From Cohnella phaseoli (GTDB lineage: Bacteria > Bacillota > Bacilli > Paenibacillales > Paenibacillaceae), in NCBI RefSeq assembly GCF_003386235.1, contig NZ_QRDZ01000009.1, positions 62,001-126,000 on the forward strand: DNA of 64,000 nt. The letters are read 5' to 3'. The position numbers and the translations under genes were made by a program. Below are positions 7,613-16,161 of this stretch, in pieces; within the stretch, counting starts at the first letter, position 1; every line of letters begins with the position of its first letter. The notes below the pieces were generated by a model. The model worked only from the letters and a program-made list of their open reading frames with translations, was not told the DNA's origin and searched no databases.

Positions 7613-8719
7613 ATGTCGTCGATCGTTCGCGAGAGAGATTACAATGTCAATCCGTTTATCGTGATCTGGGAAGTGACCAGAGCCTGTGCTTTGAAATGTC
7701 TGCATTGCCGGGCGGAAGCGCAGTATCGCGCCGATCCGCGTCAATTGACCTTTCAAGAGGGGACGAAGCTGATCGACAGCATTGCTGAAATGGACAACCC
7801 TTTGTTCGTGTTCACTGGGGGAGATCCGCTGATGCGCCCCGATCTGTTCGAGCTTGCCCAGTATGCGATCGAGGAGAAACGGCTTCCTGTCTCGATGACC
7901 CCGAGCGCTACGCCAAGAGTGACGCGCGAGGCGATCCGTAAAGCGAAGGAGGTCGGGCTGTCGCGCTGGGCGTTCAGCTTGGACGGATCGCGGGCGGAAA
8001 TCCACGATCATTTTCGCGGCACCAAGGGCTCCTACGATCTGACGATGAGAGGAATCGAATATTTACAGGAGATGCAAATTCCGATCCAGATCAACACGAC
8101 GGTCTCGCAGTACAATCTTCATGATCTTGACGCGACGGCCGAGAAGGTGAAGGAGATGGGCGCAGTACTGTGGAGCGTCTTCTTCCTCGTACCGACCGGG
8201 CGCGGCATGGAGAAGGACATGATTTCCCCCGAGCAGCACGAAGAGGTGATGAAGTGGCTGTTCCAGGTGCAGCAGCGCATGCCGTATGGCGTGAAAGCGA
8301 CGGAAGCGCCCCATTTTCGCAGGGTGTTTATGCAGGAGAAGCTGCGCGCGGGAGCGGGACAGGAGCAGGCGGGGGCAAAAAGAGCCGATTTGCTCGGGCG
8401 CGCGCACAAAGGGGTTAACGACGGGGACGGCTTCGTCTTCATCAGCCATATCGGCGACGTGTATCCGAGCGGGTTCCTGCCGATCTCCTGCGGGAACGTT
8501 CGGGAGCGGCCGCTGCCGGACATTTACCGCACCTCGCCTCTGCTGCAGCGGCTGCGCGATAAATCGCAGCTCAAAGGGAAATGCGGGGTATGCGAGTTCA
8601 AGGAGCTGTGCGGCGGCTCTCGGGCAAGAGCGTACGCAACGACCGGAGATGAGCTGGAAAGCGATCCGTACTGCGCTTATATTCCGAAGAAATGGCGGGA
8701 AATCAGCCCGGTCGTTTGA
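7613..8719 (+). CDS. radical SAM/SPASM protein of the AhbD/NirJ heme-enzyme type
   Basis: The 368-residue protein has the radical SAM cluster motif CX3CX2C at C25, C29 and C32 and a GGDPL SAM-binding segment. Its C-terminal auxiliary-cluster motif has cysteines at 324, 327, 333 and 354 around CGG-RARAYA-TGD-DPYC, a pattern shared with AhbC, AhbD and NirJ. Those enzymes act on siroheme or coproheme side chains; AhbD decarboxylates iron-coproporphyrin to heme without oxygen. The start is ATG 7613 behind AAAGGAGC. hemY follows 36 bases later, and the promoter carries a perfect FNR-type box. An oxygen-independent heme step is therefore the best guess, but related SPASM peptide maturases cannot be ruled out. 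Confidence 0.75.
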   Translation: MSSIVRERDYNVNPFIVIWEVTRACALKCLHCRAEAQYRADPRQLTFQEGTKLIDSIAEMDNPLFVFTGGDPLMRPDLFELAQYAIEEKRLPVSMTPSATPRVTREAIRKAKEVGLSRWAFSLDGSRAEIHDHFRGTKGSYDLTMRGIEYLQEMQIPIQINTTVSQYNLHDLDATAEKVKEMGAVLWSVFFLVPTGRGMEKDMISPEQHEEVMKWLFQVQQRMPYGVKATEAPHFRRVFMQEKLRAGAGQEQAGAKRADLLGRAHKGVNDGDGFVFISHIGDVYPSGFLPISCGNVRERPLPDIYRTSPLLQRLRDKSQLKGKCGVCEFKELCGGSRARAYATTGDELESDPYCAYIPKKWREISPVV

Positions 8720-8755
8720 AGCGTTCAGCGACGGATGAAGAAAGGCGGGGACGCG

Positions 8756-10189
8756 ATGGATGGGAAAAGGCTGAAGATCGTCGTGGCGGGCGGAGGAATT
8801 ACGGGAATGAGCGCGGCCTTTTATGCCGTTAAATACTTTGCGGAACGACAGATGCCGGTCGACATCGTTCTAGTGGAGAAAAGTCGCAGGCTGGGCGGTC
8901 ATATTCGTACGATTCATCGGGACGGCTTCATTATCGAGCAGGGTCCGGATTCCTTCCTGGCTCGCAAAGCTCCCGTCATGAAGCTGATTCGCGAGTTGAA
9001 TTTGGAGGCGCGTCTGGCGGCGACCAATCCGGATCCGCAAGCGAAAAAAAACTACATCCTGCATAAAGGGAAGCTTCATGAGATGCCGCTGGGGCTCGTG
9101 CTCGGCATTCCGACAGCGCTGGCGCCTTTCGTCAAAACCGGCCTCGTATCCCCGCTCGGCAAGCTTCGCGCCGCGATGGATTTGCTGCTGCCGCGAAGGA
9201 AGGACGACGCCGACGAATCGTTGGGCGGTTTTATCCGGCGTCGGCTGGGCCGGGAGGTGCTGGACAACATTACGGAGCCGCTGTTGGCCGGCATATACGC
9301 CGGAGAAACGCAATCTCTGAGCCTGCAGGCGACCTTCCCGCAATTCCGCCAGATCGAGCGCGATTATCGCAGCCTGATGATCGGAATGCTGGCAGGCAAG
9401 AAAAGCGCGCCGCCCGCATTGGCGGATGGGCCGGAGATCGCGCGAAAAAGCCTGTTTCTAACGTTCGATCAAGGGTTGTCGACGCTGGTGGAACGATTGG
9501 AGCAATCGCTGCCGACGGTCCGGAAGCTGACGGGAGAGGGCATTAATCGGATCGAAAAGGATGCGGAGGGATATCGACTGCTGCTAGAAAGCGGAGATGC
9601 TCTGCATTCGGACGGCTTGATTATGGCACTCCCGGCCGCGGAGGCTGCGAGACTAATGCCGGATGTTGCCGAGACCGCGTGGTTAGGGCGCATCCCGTAT
9701 GCTTCGGTAGCGAACATAGCTCTAGCCTATCGCGCTGAGGACATCCCCGGCAAGCTGCAAGGCTCCGGTTTTGTAGTCCCTCGCAGAGAAGGCAGACTGA
9801 TTACGGCTTGTACCTGGTCGTCTTCCAAGTGGCCCCATGCCGCTCCGCCAGGCAAAGCTCTGCTGAGAACCTATGTCGGAAGGGCGAATGCGCAGGAATG
9901 GCTGCTTCTGTCGGAAGAGGAGCTGATCGCGAGCGTTCGGGCGGATCTTCAAGCGACGATGGGCATCGTCGCCGAGCCGCTGTTCATCGAAATCAGCCGC
10001 TGCCATCGCTCGATGCCGCAGTATCCGGTCGGGCACCGCGAACGCTTAAGGGAGCTGCGGGCTAATCTGGCGGTGGAGAAGCCGGGCGTATGGCTGTGCG
10101 GGGCGGGCTACGAAGGCGTCGGCATTCCCGATTGCATCGAGCAGGGACGACGAGCCGCCGAACAGGCGGTGTCGTACGCGCTGTCTTAA
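8756..10189 (+). CDS. hemY: coproporphyrinogen/protoporphyrinogen oxidase
   Basis: The 477-residue flavoprotein opens with the FAD dinucleotide-binding signature VVAGGGITGMSAAF and ends with WLCGAGYEGVGIPDCIEQG, the conserved C-terminal FAD contact of the HemY/CgoX family. In Firmicutes this enzyme oxidises coproporphyrinogen III to coproporphyrin III in the coproporphyrin-dependent heme route. An ATG at 8735 is also in frame, but only the ATG at 8756 has a proper ribosome site (GGCGGGGA). It appears to be co-transcribed with the radical SAM gene and so under Fnr-type control. hemE and hemH, often adjacent in Bacillus, are not next to it here. Confidence 0.93.
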   Translation: MDGKRLKIVVAGGGITGMSAAFYAVKYFAERQMPVDIVLVEKSRRLGGHIRTIHRDGFIIEQGPDSFLARKAPVMKLIRELNLEARLAATNPDPQAKKNYILHKGKLHEMPLGLVLGIPTALAPFVKTGLVSPLGKLRAAMDLLLPRRKDDADESLGGFIRRRLGREVLDNITEPLLAGIYAGETQSLSLQATFPQFRQIERDYRSLMIGMLAGKKSAPPALADGPEIARKSLFLTFDQGLSTLVERLEQSLPTVRKLTGEGINRIEKDAEGYRLLLESGDALHSDGLIMALPAAEAARLMPDVAETAWLGRIPYASVANIALAYRAEDIPGKLQGSGFVVPRREGRLITACTWSSSKWPHAAPPGKALLRTYVGRANAQEWLLLSEEELIASVRADLQATMGIVAEPLFIEISRCHRSMPQYPVGHRERLRELRANLAVEKPGVWLCGAGYEGVGIPDCIEQGRRAAEQAVSYALS

Positions 10190-10262
10190 TTTCCATGCAG
10201 AGCGTCCGAAATTGCGCTATGCTAGAGAAAGAAGGAAGAGACAGTAGAGGGGAAGAAGCAGG

Positions 10263-10820
10263 ATGAGCGCGATCGAGTATCCTCAAGCGTACATCGATTT
10301 TTTGGCCGAATATTATGGCTCGCGGGATTATTTCGAATGTCACGAGATTATGGAGGAATATTGGAAGGAGGATGCGCTGCCGGCTTATCGCACGTGCTGG
10401 CTAGTGCTGATCCGTATCGCGGTGTGCCAGTATCATTCCCGTCGGGGAAATTGGGGCGGCGCGATCAAGCTGATGAGCAAAGCCGCGACGGAAGCGGAGC
10501 CCGCGCTGTTCGACCGATTGGGCGTCGACGGCGGCCAGCTGGCCGAACTGCTTAAGCGTACAGCGCTGGAATGGAGCGGGCCGGGAGCCGCTTATCGCGA
10601 CATCGATCTGCCGATTCGCGATGAGCGCTTGCTGTCCGCCGCGCGCCGTCGCTGCGCCGAGCTAGGCTATACGTGGGGCTTGCCGGGAGCGAGAGCGGGA
10701 GAGGATATCATCCACCGGCATCTGACGCGCGATCGGGAGGAAGTCGTCGCCGCGCGGGCGGAGTCGGCAAGGCGCAAGGCGCTCAGTCGCGAGCTTCCAG
10801 AGCCTGGTAGCCGTCCGTAA
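10263..10820 (+). CDS. DUF309 family protein
   Basis: The 185-residue protein carries the DUF309 signature YFECHEIMEEYWK near residues 23-35 and a second conserved segment YHSRRGNWGGAIKLM. The conserved Glu, His and Trp residues suggest a metal- or ligand-binding helical fold, but no function is established for the family. A GGGGAAG ribosome site lies before the ATG. It is followed convergently by the carbonic anhydrase gene, with the two coding regions overlapping by 38 bases at their 3' ends. The charged C-terminal tail lies in the overlap. Confidence 0.85.
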   Translation: MSAIEYPQAYIDFLAEYYGSRDYFECHEIMEEYWKEDALPAYRTCWLVLIRIAVCQYHSRRGNWGGAIKLMSKAATEAEPALFDRLGVDGGQLAELLKRTALEWSGPGAAYRDIDLPIRDERLLSAARRRCAELGYTWGLPGARAGEDIIHRHLTRDREEVVAARAESARRKALSRELPEPGSRP

Positions 10821-11364
10821 CGACCTCGAGCTCCCCTGTATCGGGATGAATGATCAGGCCGTGCACAGGCGTACCCGGGGGCAGAAGCGGGTGGTTGCGA
10901 ACGATTTCCACGCTGTTCACGACGCTCTCGCGGACGCTGTCGAAGCCGGTCAGCCAGCGATACAGGTTGATGCCGGAGTGGCGAAGCGTATGGATGACAT
11001 GCTCGGGAATGCCCCGCGCCTGCATATGCTTGACGACCTCGTTCGGATCGATGCCGGTCATGCCGCAGTCGTGGTGGCCGACTAGAAACACCTCGTTGGC
11101 ATGCAACTCGTACAGCGCTACGAGCACGCTCCGCATGATGTTGCCGAACGGGGAAGTGATGATCGCTCCGGCGTTTTTAATAATTTTGGCGTCGCCGTTC
11201 TTCATATTCATCGCCTTCGGGAGCAGCTCCGTCAGGCGCGCGTCCATGCAGGTGACGATGATGACTCTCTTCTCGGGAGGTCGATTAGTCGTCAAATATT
11301 GCTCGTAATCTTTGCCTTCGACGAATTGTTTGTTGAAGGCCAATATCTCATCCATTTTGCGCAA
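10783..11364 (-). CDS. beta-class carbonic anhydrase
   Basis: The 193-residue enzyme interconverts CO2 and bicarbonate in the cytoplasm. The zinc and catalytic residues are in CMDAR (C39, D41, R43) and HHDCG (H97, C100), as in beta-carbonic anhydrases. The compact length fits the short bacterial clade. The likely start is TTG at 11364, nine bases after GGAG; a downstream ATG at 11355 is too far from that site. The 3' end overlaps the DUF309 gene by 38 bases. It stands alone on the minus strand, with the HesB-like gene ending 24 bases upstream. Confidence 0.93.
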   Translation of the reverse strand: MRKMDEILAFNKQFVEGKDYEQYLTTNRPPEKRVIIVTCMDARLTELLPKAMNMKNGDAKIIKNAGAIITSPFGNIMRSVLVALYELHANEVFLVGHHDCGMTGIDPNEVVKHMQARGIPEHVIHTLRHSGINLYRWLTGFDSVRESVVNSVEIVRNHPLLPPGTPVHGLIIHPDTGELEVVTDGYQALEARD

Positions 11365-11388
11365 GCATCATTTCTCCTTCGTATGCTA

Positions 11389-11727
11389 TTAATAGGCCGC
11401 CGTCGCTCGTCGATCCTCCAGCCGAAGCCGGTTGCTGTAAATCTGGCCGTCGCTGGCCAGCTTAAACGACCGCTTGGAAGGGTCGTATGAAACCCGCATC
11501 CGCTGATCGAAAAATACCTCGTGACGCTTCTCGTACCATACTTCGACAACGTTGCTTTCCGCCTGTAAATCTCCTTGTTCAGGTTCCTCGATCAGCCACA
11601 ACGCCGCAACTCCGTTCATCGCGCAGCCGCAGCCCTCGGAATCCGATACCAGCTTCCAAATACGCGCCTCTGGACCATACCGCGTCGCAATCTCCGCCAA
11701 GGCGGCTTCGCTCCACTCCACGATCAT
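11389..11727 (-). CDS. HesB/IscA-like iron-sulfur biosynthesis family protein
   Basis: The 112-residue protein resembles the YqkB branch of the iron-sulfur biosynthesis (HesB-like) fold, with the conserved segment SEGCGCAMNGVAALWL in the middle. A-type carriers hold or hand on Fe-S clusters through cysteines; only the CGC pair is visible here, so it is not a canonical IscA with a C-terminal CXC. AGAGGAAA lies before the ATG at 11727, and the in-frame extension upstream of it lacks a ribosome site. It is divergent from the M32 carboxypeptidase and could be co-transcribed with carbonic anhydrase, 24 bases downstream. Confidence 0.75.
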   Translation of the reverse strand: MIVEWSEAALAEIATRYGPEARIWKLVSDSEGCGCAMNGVAALWLIEEPEQGDLQAESNVVEVWYEKRHEVFFDQRMRVSYDPSKRSFKLASDGQIYSNRLRLEDRRATAAY

Positions 11728-11760
11728 GTCGTTTCCTCTTTTCTGAAATAAACGGTAAAG

Positions 11761-11789
11761 TTGATTATAAAGATAGCGGAGAGTATGAT
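11761..11789 (+). promoter_or_regulatory. sigma-A promoter of the M32 carboxypeptidase gene
   Basis: TTGATT (11761-11766) and TATGAT (11784-11789) are separated by 17 bases, one mismatch from consensus in each for a housekeeping promoter. It lies in the 103-bp divergent gap and faces the carboxypeptidase. Confidence 0.7.
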
Positions 11790-11830
11790 CAAGATGACAA
11801 TATCGAGTCGAGAAAGGTTGTGCCCATACG

Positions 11831-13360
11831 ATGAGCAACGCAGAGCTGACCGTATCGTCGCCGCTGAAGCGGTTTCGGGAATTGACGGGTCAAATTAAAC
11901 AATACGAGGAAATTCTGGGTCTGGTTTATTGGGATATGAGAACCGGAGCGCCGCGCAAAGGCGTCGAGCAGCGCTCGGAAGCGGTGGGAGCGCTGTCCGC
12001 GGAGACGTTTAAGCTGTCGACGTCCGAGGAGATGGGCGAGCTGTTGCAGCAGCTCAACAAGCCGGAACAATTGGCGGAGCTGGGCGAGATCGACCGTCGG
12101 CTTGTCGAGGAGACGACGAAGGATTACGAGCGCAATCGGCGCATCCCTCCGGATATGTACCGCGAGTATGTCGTACTAACCTCTCAATCGGAGTCCGCAT
12201 GGGAAGAGGCGAAGGCGAACGACGATTTCGCTAACTTCGTTCCTTATTTGGAGAAAATCATCGACTTTAACCGCAAGTTCATCGAGCTGTGGGGCGTAAA
12301 GACGACTCCGTACGATACGCTGCTGGATATGTATGAACCCGGACTGACGACGGAGGAGCTGGATCGGTTGTTCGGCGAGCTTAGGGCGCGGCTTGTGCCG
12401 CTGGCCGAGCAAATCGCTTCATCGGGCAATCGGCCCGATACCTCCTTCCTGGTCGGCGAATTTGCCAAAGAGGCCCAGAAGAAGTTCAGCAACCTGATTT
12501 TGAAGGAAATGGGCTACGATTTCGAGGCCGGCAGGCTGGACGAGAGCGTGCATCCGTTCGCGACGGGCTTGAACAAGAACGATGTGCGCATTACGACGCG
12601 TTATTTGCCGGACGATTTGACGAGCGCGCTGTTCGGTACAATTCACGAGTGCGGCCATGCGCTCTATGAGCAGAACATCAAGGACGAGCTGGCGACTACG
12701 CCGCTCTGCACGGGAACGTCCATGGGCATTCACGAATCGCAATCCCGTCTATGGGAAAATATGGTCGGACGCAGCTTCGGGTTCTGGTCGCAATATTTGC
12801 CGGCTCTGAAGGCTCATTTTCCGGGGCAGCTTGACGATGTGTCGACGGAGGCGTTCTATCGAGGCATTAATGTGGTGGAGCCGTCTCTGATCCGAATCGA
12901 AGCGGATGAACTGACCTACAACCTCCATATTATGATCCGCTACGAGATCGAGAAGATGCTCTTTAATGAAGGTTTGAATCCGCGCGATCTGCCGGAGGTG
13001 TGGAACCGCAAGTACGAAGAAGCTTTGGGCGTTACGCCTCCGAGCAATGCGCAGGGCGTTCTTCAGGACGTGCACTGGTCGGGCGGGGCTTTCGGTTATT
13101 TTCCGTCCTACTCGCTCGGCAATATGTACGCGGCGCAGATTATGGACATCGCGCGCCAAGAAATTCCCGATCTGGACGATCAGATCGCCTCCGGGCAATT
13201 GTTGCCGCTTAAGGACTGGCTGACCGACAAGGTATACCAGTACGGCAAGCTGCAGCGTCCGGCCGAAATTATCGAGCGAATCAGCGGGAAGCCGCTGCAA
13301 TCCTCATATTTGTGCGACTATCTGGAAAATAAATACCGGGATATCTACCGTTTGGAGTAG
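11831..13360 (+). CDS. metallocarboxypeptidase, family M32 (thermostable carboxypeptidase 1)
   Basis: The 509-residue enzyme is a zinc carboxypeptidase that trims C-terminal residues from peptides in the cytoplasm. The HEXXH motif HECGH is at residues 272-276, followed by the downstream family motifs HESQSRLWEN and RIEADELTYNLHI. Length matches the family (about 500). The ATG at 11831 is the only reasonable start; its ribosome site (GAAAGG) is weak and distant. It is expressed from its own sigma-A-like promoter and is not part of an evident operon. Confidence 0.95.
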   Translation: MSNAELTVSSPLKRFRELTGQIKQYEEILGLVYWDMRTGAPRKGVEQRSEAVGALSAETFKLSTSEEMGELLQQLNKPEQLAELGEIDRRLVEETTKDYERNRRIPPDMYREYVVLTSQSESAWEEAKANDDFANFVPYLEKIIDFNRKFIELWGVKTTPYDTLLDMYEPGLTTEELDRLFGELRARLVPLAEQIASSGNRPDTSFLVGEFAKEAQKKFSNLILKEMGYDFEAGRLDESVHPFATGLNKNDVRITTRYLPDDLTSALFGTIHECGHALYEQNIKDELATTPLCTGTSMGIHESQSRLWENMVGRSFGFWSQYLPALKAHFPGQLDDVSTEAFYRGINVVEPSLIRIEADELTYNLHIMIRYEIEKMLFNEGLNPRDLPEVWNRKYEEALGVTPPSNAQGVLQDVHWSGGAFGYFPSYSLGNMYAAQIMDIARQEIPDLDDQIASGQLLPLKDWLTDKVYQYGKLQRPAEIIERISGKPLQSSYLCDYLENKYRDIYRLE

Positions 13361-13434
13361 GAAGGCCGAGCCGTACGCAAATAGGCCGATGAGTAGACTC
13401 CATTCATTTTTCATATGAATGAGAAAAAACGGAA

Positions 13435-13533
13435 GTCAATTTCCGCCCATGCGATCATACAATGAAACGAATAAGTTCAAGTCGGTGCATGGATACATTT
13501 TTGTCACTCTAGACGAATGTCCTGCATAGACTT
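13435..13533 (+). promoter_or_regulatory. possible sigma-E and sigma-K promoters of cotE
   Basis: CATACAAT at 13456-13463 equals the sigma-E -10 consensus, with GTCAATT about 14 bases before it as a weak -35. Further down, AC at 13506-13507 and CATAGACTT at 13525-13533 are 17 bases apart and close to the sigma-K pattern (AC, CATA-N3-TA). B. subtilis cotE has a sigma-E and then a sigma-K promoter, so two mother-cell promoters in this order are plausible. These are read by eye and neither is a perfect match in both elements. Confidence 0.45.
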
Positions 13534-13568
13534 TAAGTGACTTGATCGTATGGAGGAGGTCTATCGAA

Positions 13569-14132
13569 ATGGCTATTGCGGATAAACGGCTGCAGCGCAG
13601 GGAAATCATCACGAAGGCAGTTTGCGGCAAAGGCCGTAAGTTCTCGACGATTACCCACACCGTAACGCCGCCGCACCACCCGACCAGCATACTGGGCGCG
13701 TGGATCATCAACCACCAGTATGAGGCGGTGAAATCGGGGAACGGAATCGAAGTCATCGGGTCTTACGATATCAACATCTGGTACTCGTACAGCAAAAACT
13801 CGCAAACCGACGTAGCGAAAGAGACGATCTCCTACGTGGAACACGTTCCTTTGTCTTACGTCGACCCGAGGCACCGCACTTCCACCGAAGAGGTTTCCGC
13901 GGACGCAACGCAGGAGCCCAACTGTGTGGAAGCGACGGTCAGCTCTAACGGGTCTTCCGTCCTGATCCGCGTCGAACGGGAATTCGCCGTGGAAATGGTA
14001 GCGGAGACGAAGGTATACGTCATCGTCGATCCGATCGGGGGAGACGACGACGGCAAAGACGTCGAATTCGGCGTGGGCGAGGATGCGGATTACGAAGACC
14101 TTGATTCCGATCTTCTGGAAGACGATTTGTGA
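13569..14132 (+). CDS. cotE: outer spore coat morphogenetic protein CotE
   Basis: The 187-residue protein is the scaffold on which the outer coat of the spore is built in the mother cell. The family core is clear: REIITKAVCGKGRKF near the start, then PTSILGAWIINHQYEA and YDINIWYSYS. The C-terminal 30 residues are strongly acidic (ending DLDSDLLEDDL), as in CotE of Bacillus, where the tail recruits other coat proteins. The ATG at 13569 is preceded by GGAGGAGG. It keeps the Bacillus order cotE-mutS-mutL, but a putative amidoligase gene is inserted between cotE and mutS. Confidence 0.95.
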   Translation: MAIADKRLQRREIITKAVCGKGRKFSTITHTVTPPHHPTSILGAWIINHQYEAVKSGNGIEVIGSYDINIWYSYSKNSQTDVAKETISYVEHVPLSYVDPRHRTSTEEVSADATQEPNCVEATVSSNGSSVLIRVEREFAVEMVAETKVYVIVDPIGGDDDGKDVEFGVGEDADYEDLDSDLLEDDL

Positions 14133-14244
14133 TCGGTTCGGTCATCGGCCGGTACTTAAGTCTATGCGGACGCAGATCAAAAGTCGAGGGCGGATGCCCT
14201 GTCGGATCAACGGGATAAGCCTGATTGCAGCAGGGGCAAACATG

Positions 14245-14305
14245 GGGAAGGGTCATTCGGCTTCGGCGTTTACGCGCCGCCTGCGGGACGGCCCTTCCCG
14301 TGTTT
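14245..14305 (+). terminator. possible terminator after cotE
   Basis: GGGAAGGG (14245-14252) pairs with CCCTTCCC (14292-14299), with a structured GC-rich loop and a short GTGTTTG tail. The weak T-run makes it a partial or doubtful terminator, and it lies just before the ribosome site of the next gene. Confidence 0.4.
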
Positions 14306-14321
14306 GAATGGAGGGAGCCGG

Positions 14322-15845
14322 ATGGCGCACGGAGCCGGAACGTTGAAAATGTGGATTGCCGGCGGCGCCGGGGCGAATGGGTGGAAGGAGCTCGCTCGCG
14401 AAGCGGGTATTCCTCTGCTGCGGACGCCGGAGGAGGCTGGGCCGAACGATTGCGTCGTCTTGACGGGGAAATGGACGGGAAAGCGACTAGATGGGATAGG
14501 CGGGAAGTTGGAGGAAGTGGCGGCGGGTTATCCCGTTTGGTCAGGAGAATCGGGGGGGACGAAGCCGTTCGGAAAATCGGCCGCTTTGCCGCTATCCCCT
14601 TGGCTCATGAACGCGGCGGCAACCCGGCTGGCGGAACTGGATGGCCGGGAGCTGGAAAGACGGCTGCGTCGCGAAGGCATATCCGCGCGGATCGGGGAGA
14701 AAGGCAGTATGACGCTGACCGTATCCGTATGGGGCTTCCATGCGCTTGAAATGCGCAGAGACTTCGCCGGCGACAGCATGGGATATGGAAGGAATCGGCT
14801 GCAGGACGCAACCCGGAAAATGACAATTGCCCAAGAGCACGCGTTCTGGAAACCCGCTGAAAAAATGGCCGTTCGGGCGGTCTATGCACTTGGGCTCGAT
14901 TTTGGACAAGTTGAGCTTAGAGTAAGCGACCAGGGCAGGCTCGCCGTCATCGCTGTTGATCCCCGGCTGACGCTGCATACGCTTGAAGCGAAGCAGAGAT
15001 GGCGGGAGGCGGTGGAAATCTTCTCTGCCGGCTGGAGAGCCGAGACTGCATCGGCAACGAGCGTACGGGCGATGCTTGGGGCGGACCCGGAGTTTGTGCT
15101 GCTATCGAGCGCCGGTCGGGTCGTGCCGGCCTCTCGCTATTTTCCGTATGGGGGAGAAGCGGGGTGCGACTCTATTCGCGTGCGCGGCGAGAAAATATGG
15201 CCGCTTGTAGAGCTGCGGCCGCGCCCGTGCCCAGAGCCGGCGCAGCTGACGGCTGAGCTGCATAGCTTGCTGAGGGAGGCGGCCGGGCGCACCGCCGGCG
15301 CCGGCTTGTCGTGGCGCGCCGGGGCTTTGCCCGTGCGAGGCTTGCCGCTGGGCGGGCACGTCCATTTAAGCGGGGCGGCTTTGCACGGCGAGCGGCTGCG
15401 CGCGCTCGACAATGCCGTTGCGCTGCCGCTTCGATTGCTGGAGCCGCCGGGAGCGGGAAGCCGCCGCCCGCGCTACGGCGCGCTCGGCGATGTGAGGCGA
15501 CAGCCTCATGGCGGCTTTGAGTATCGGACGCCGCCAAGCTGGCTCGTATCGCCGCGACTCACGCTTGGCGTATTCTCGTTGGCGAAGATGGCTGCCGAGC
15601 ATTCGCGAGAATTGGCGGCTTGCGGTCGTCCTCTGGACGAGGAACAGGTGCGCGAGGCATTTTATACAGGGGATCGGGATACTCTGCTGCCCGCCGTTAG
15701 ACGTGTGTATGAGGCGATTGCCGGGACCGCGGGTTACGAGGCGTATCGCGAATCGGTCGATTTTGTCTTTGACGCGATCGAACGGGGAAAAAGCTGGAAC
15801 GAAGGGGCCGATATCCGCGTGAAATGGCATATTCCTGTGCGCTGA
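14322..15845 (+). CDS. putative amidoligase (phiEco32-type COOH-NH2 ligase) with ATP-grasp-like N-terminal half
   Basis: The 507-residue protein has two parts. Residues of roughly 130-225 resemble the C-terminal half of an ATP-grasp fold (AVYALGLDFGQVEL, then AVIAVDP). Residues of roughly 250-400 resemble the glutamine-synthetase-like amidoligase family, with GADPEFVLLS, a GCDSIRVRG segment, VELRPRPCPEP and LPLGGHVHLSG containing likely metal-binding Glu and His. Such enzymes join carboxyl and amino groups with ATP. The start at ATG 14322 follows GGAGGGAG. Its place directly after cotE suggests peptide or side-chain modification in the spore coat or cortex, but substrate and timing are unknown. 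Confidence 0.65.
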   Translation: MAHGAGTLKMWIAGGAGANGWKELAREAGIPLLRTPEEAGPNDCVVLTGKWTGKRLDGIGGKLEEVAAGYPVWSGESGGTKPFGKSAALPLSPWLMNAAATRLAELDGRELERRLRREGISARIGEKGSMTLTVSVWGFHALEMRRDFAGDSMGYGRNRLQDATRKMTIAQEHAFWKPAEKMAVRAVYALGLDFGQVELRVSDQGRLAVIAVDPRLTLHTLEAKQRWREAVEIFSAGWRAETASATSVRAMLGADPEFVLLSSAGRVVPASRYFPYGGEAGCDSIRVRGEKIWPLVELRPRPCPEPAQLTAELHSLLREAAGRTAGAGLSWRAGALPVRGLPLGGHVHLSGAALHGERLRALDNAVALPLRLLEPPGAGSRRPRYGALGDVRRQPHGGFEYRTPPSWLVSPRLTLGVFSLAKMAAEHSRELAACGRPLDEEQVREAFYTGDRDTLLPAVRRVYEAIAGTAGYEAYRESVDFVFDAIERGKSWNEGADIRVKWHIPVR

Positions 15846-16161
15846 CGAGAGATCGACGAGACGTGCGAGAATGCGAGCTAGTTGCGGATGAGGGCAAGCG
15901 CGTTGCAGTTGTTGCGGATGGAATATAGAGCTGCGACTATCAAATTTTGACGGGGATAGGCGGTACTTGTGGCGCAACTCCGGAAAAGCGACTCTATTAA
16001 TAAGCCCCTTAGTAGACTGCGACTATTAAGCATGTATGGCAACTTATCGGCATTAAGCCGGATTTTAGCCGAGTGGTTCCCCCGGGGTGTCCCGGTCCGT
16101 CTCGATTTGATATAATGAGATATTGAACTTTGCACTGCTGCAAAATATCGGGAGGAAGACC
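15846..16161 (+). promoter_or_regulatory. 316-bp gap with extended -10 promoter of mutS
   Basis: An extended -10 (TG-A-TATAAT, 16108-16116) lies 46 bases before the mutS start; no good -35 accompanies it. The gap also holds two copies of GTTGCGGATG (about 15884 and 15910) and two of TGCGACTAT (about 15935 and 16017), too short to assign to a known repeat. No gene or RNA family was recognised. Confidence 0.5.
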
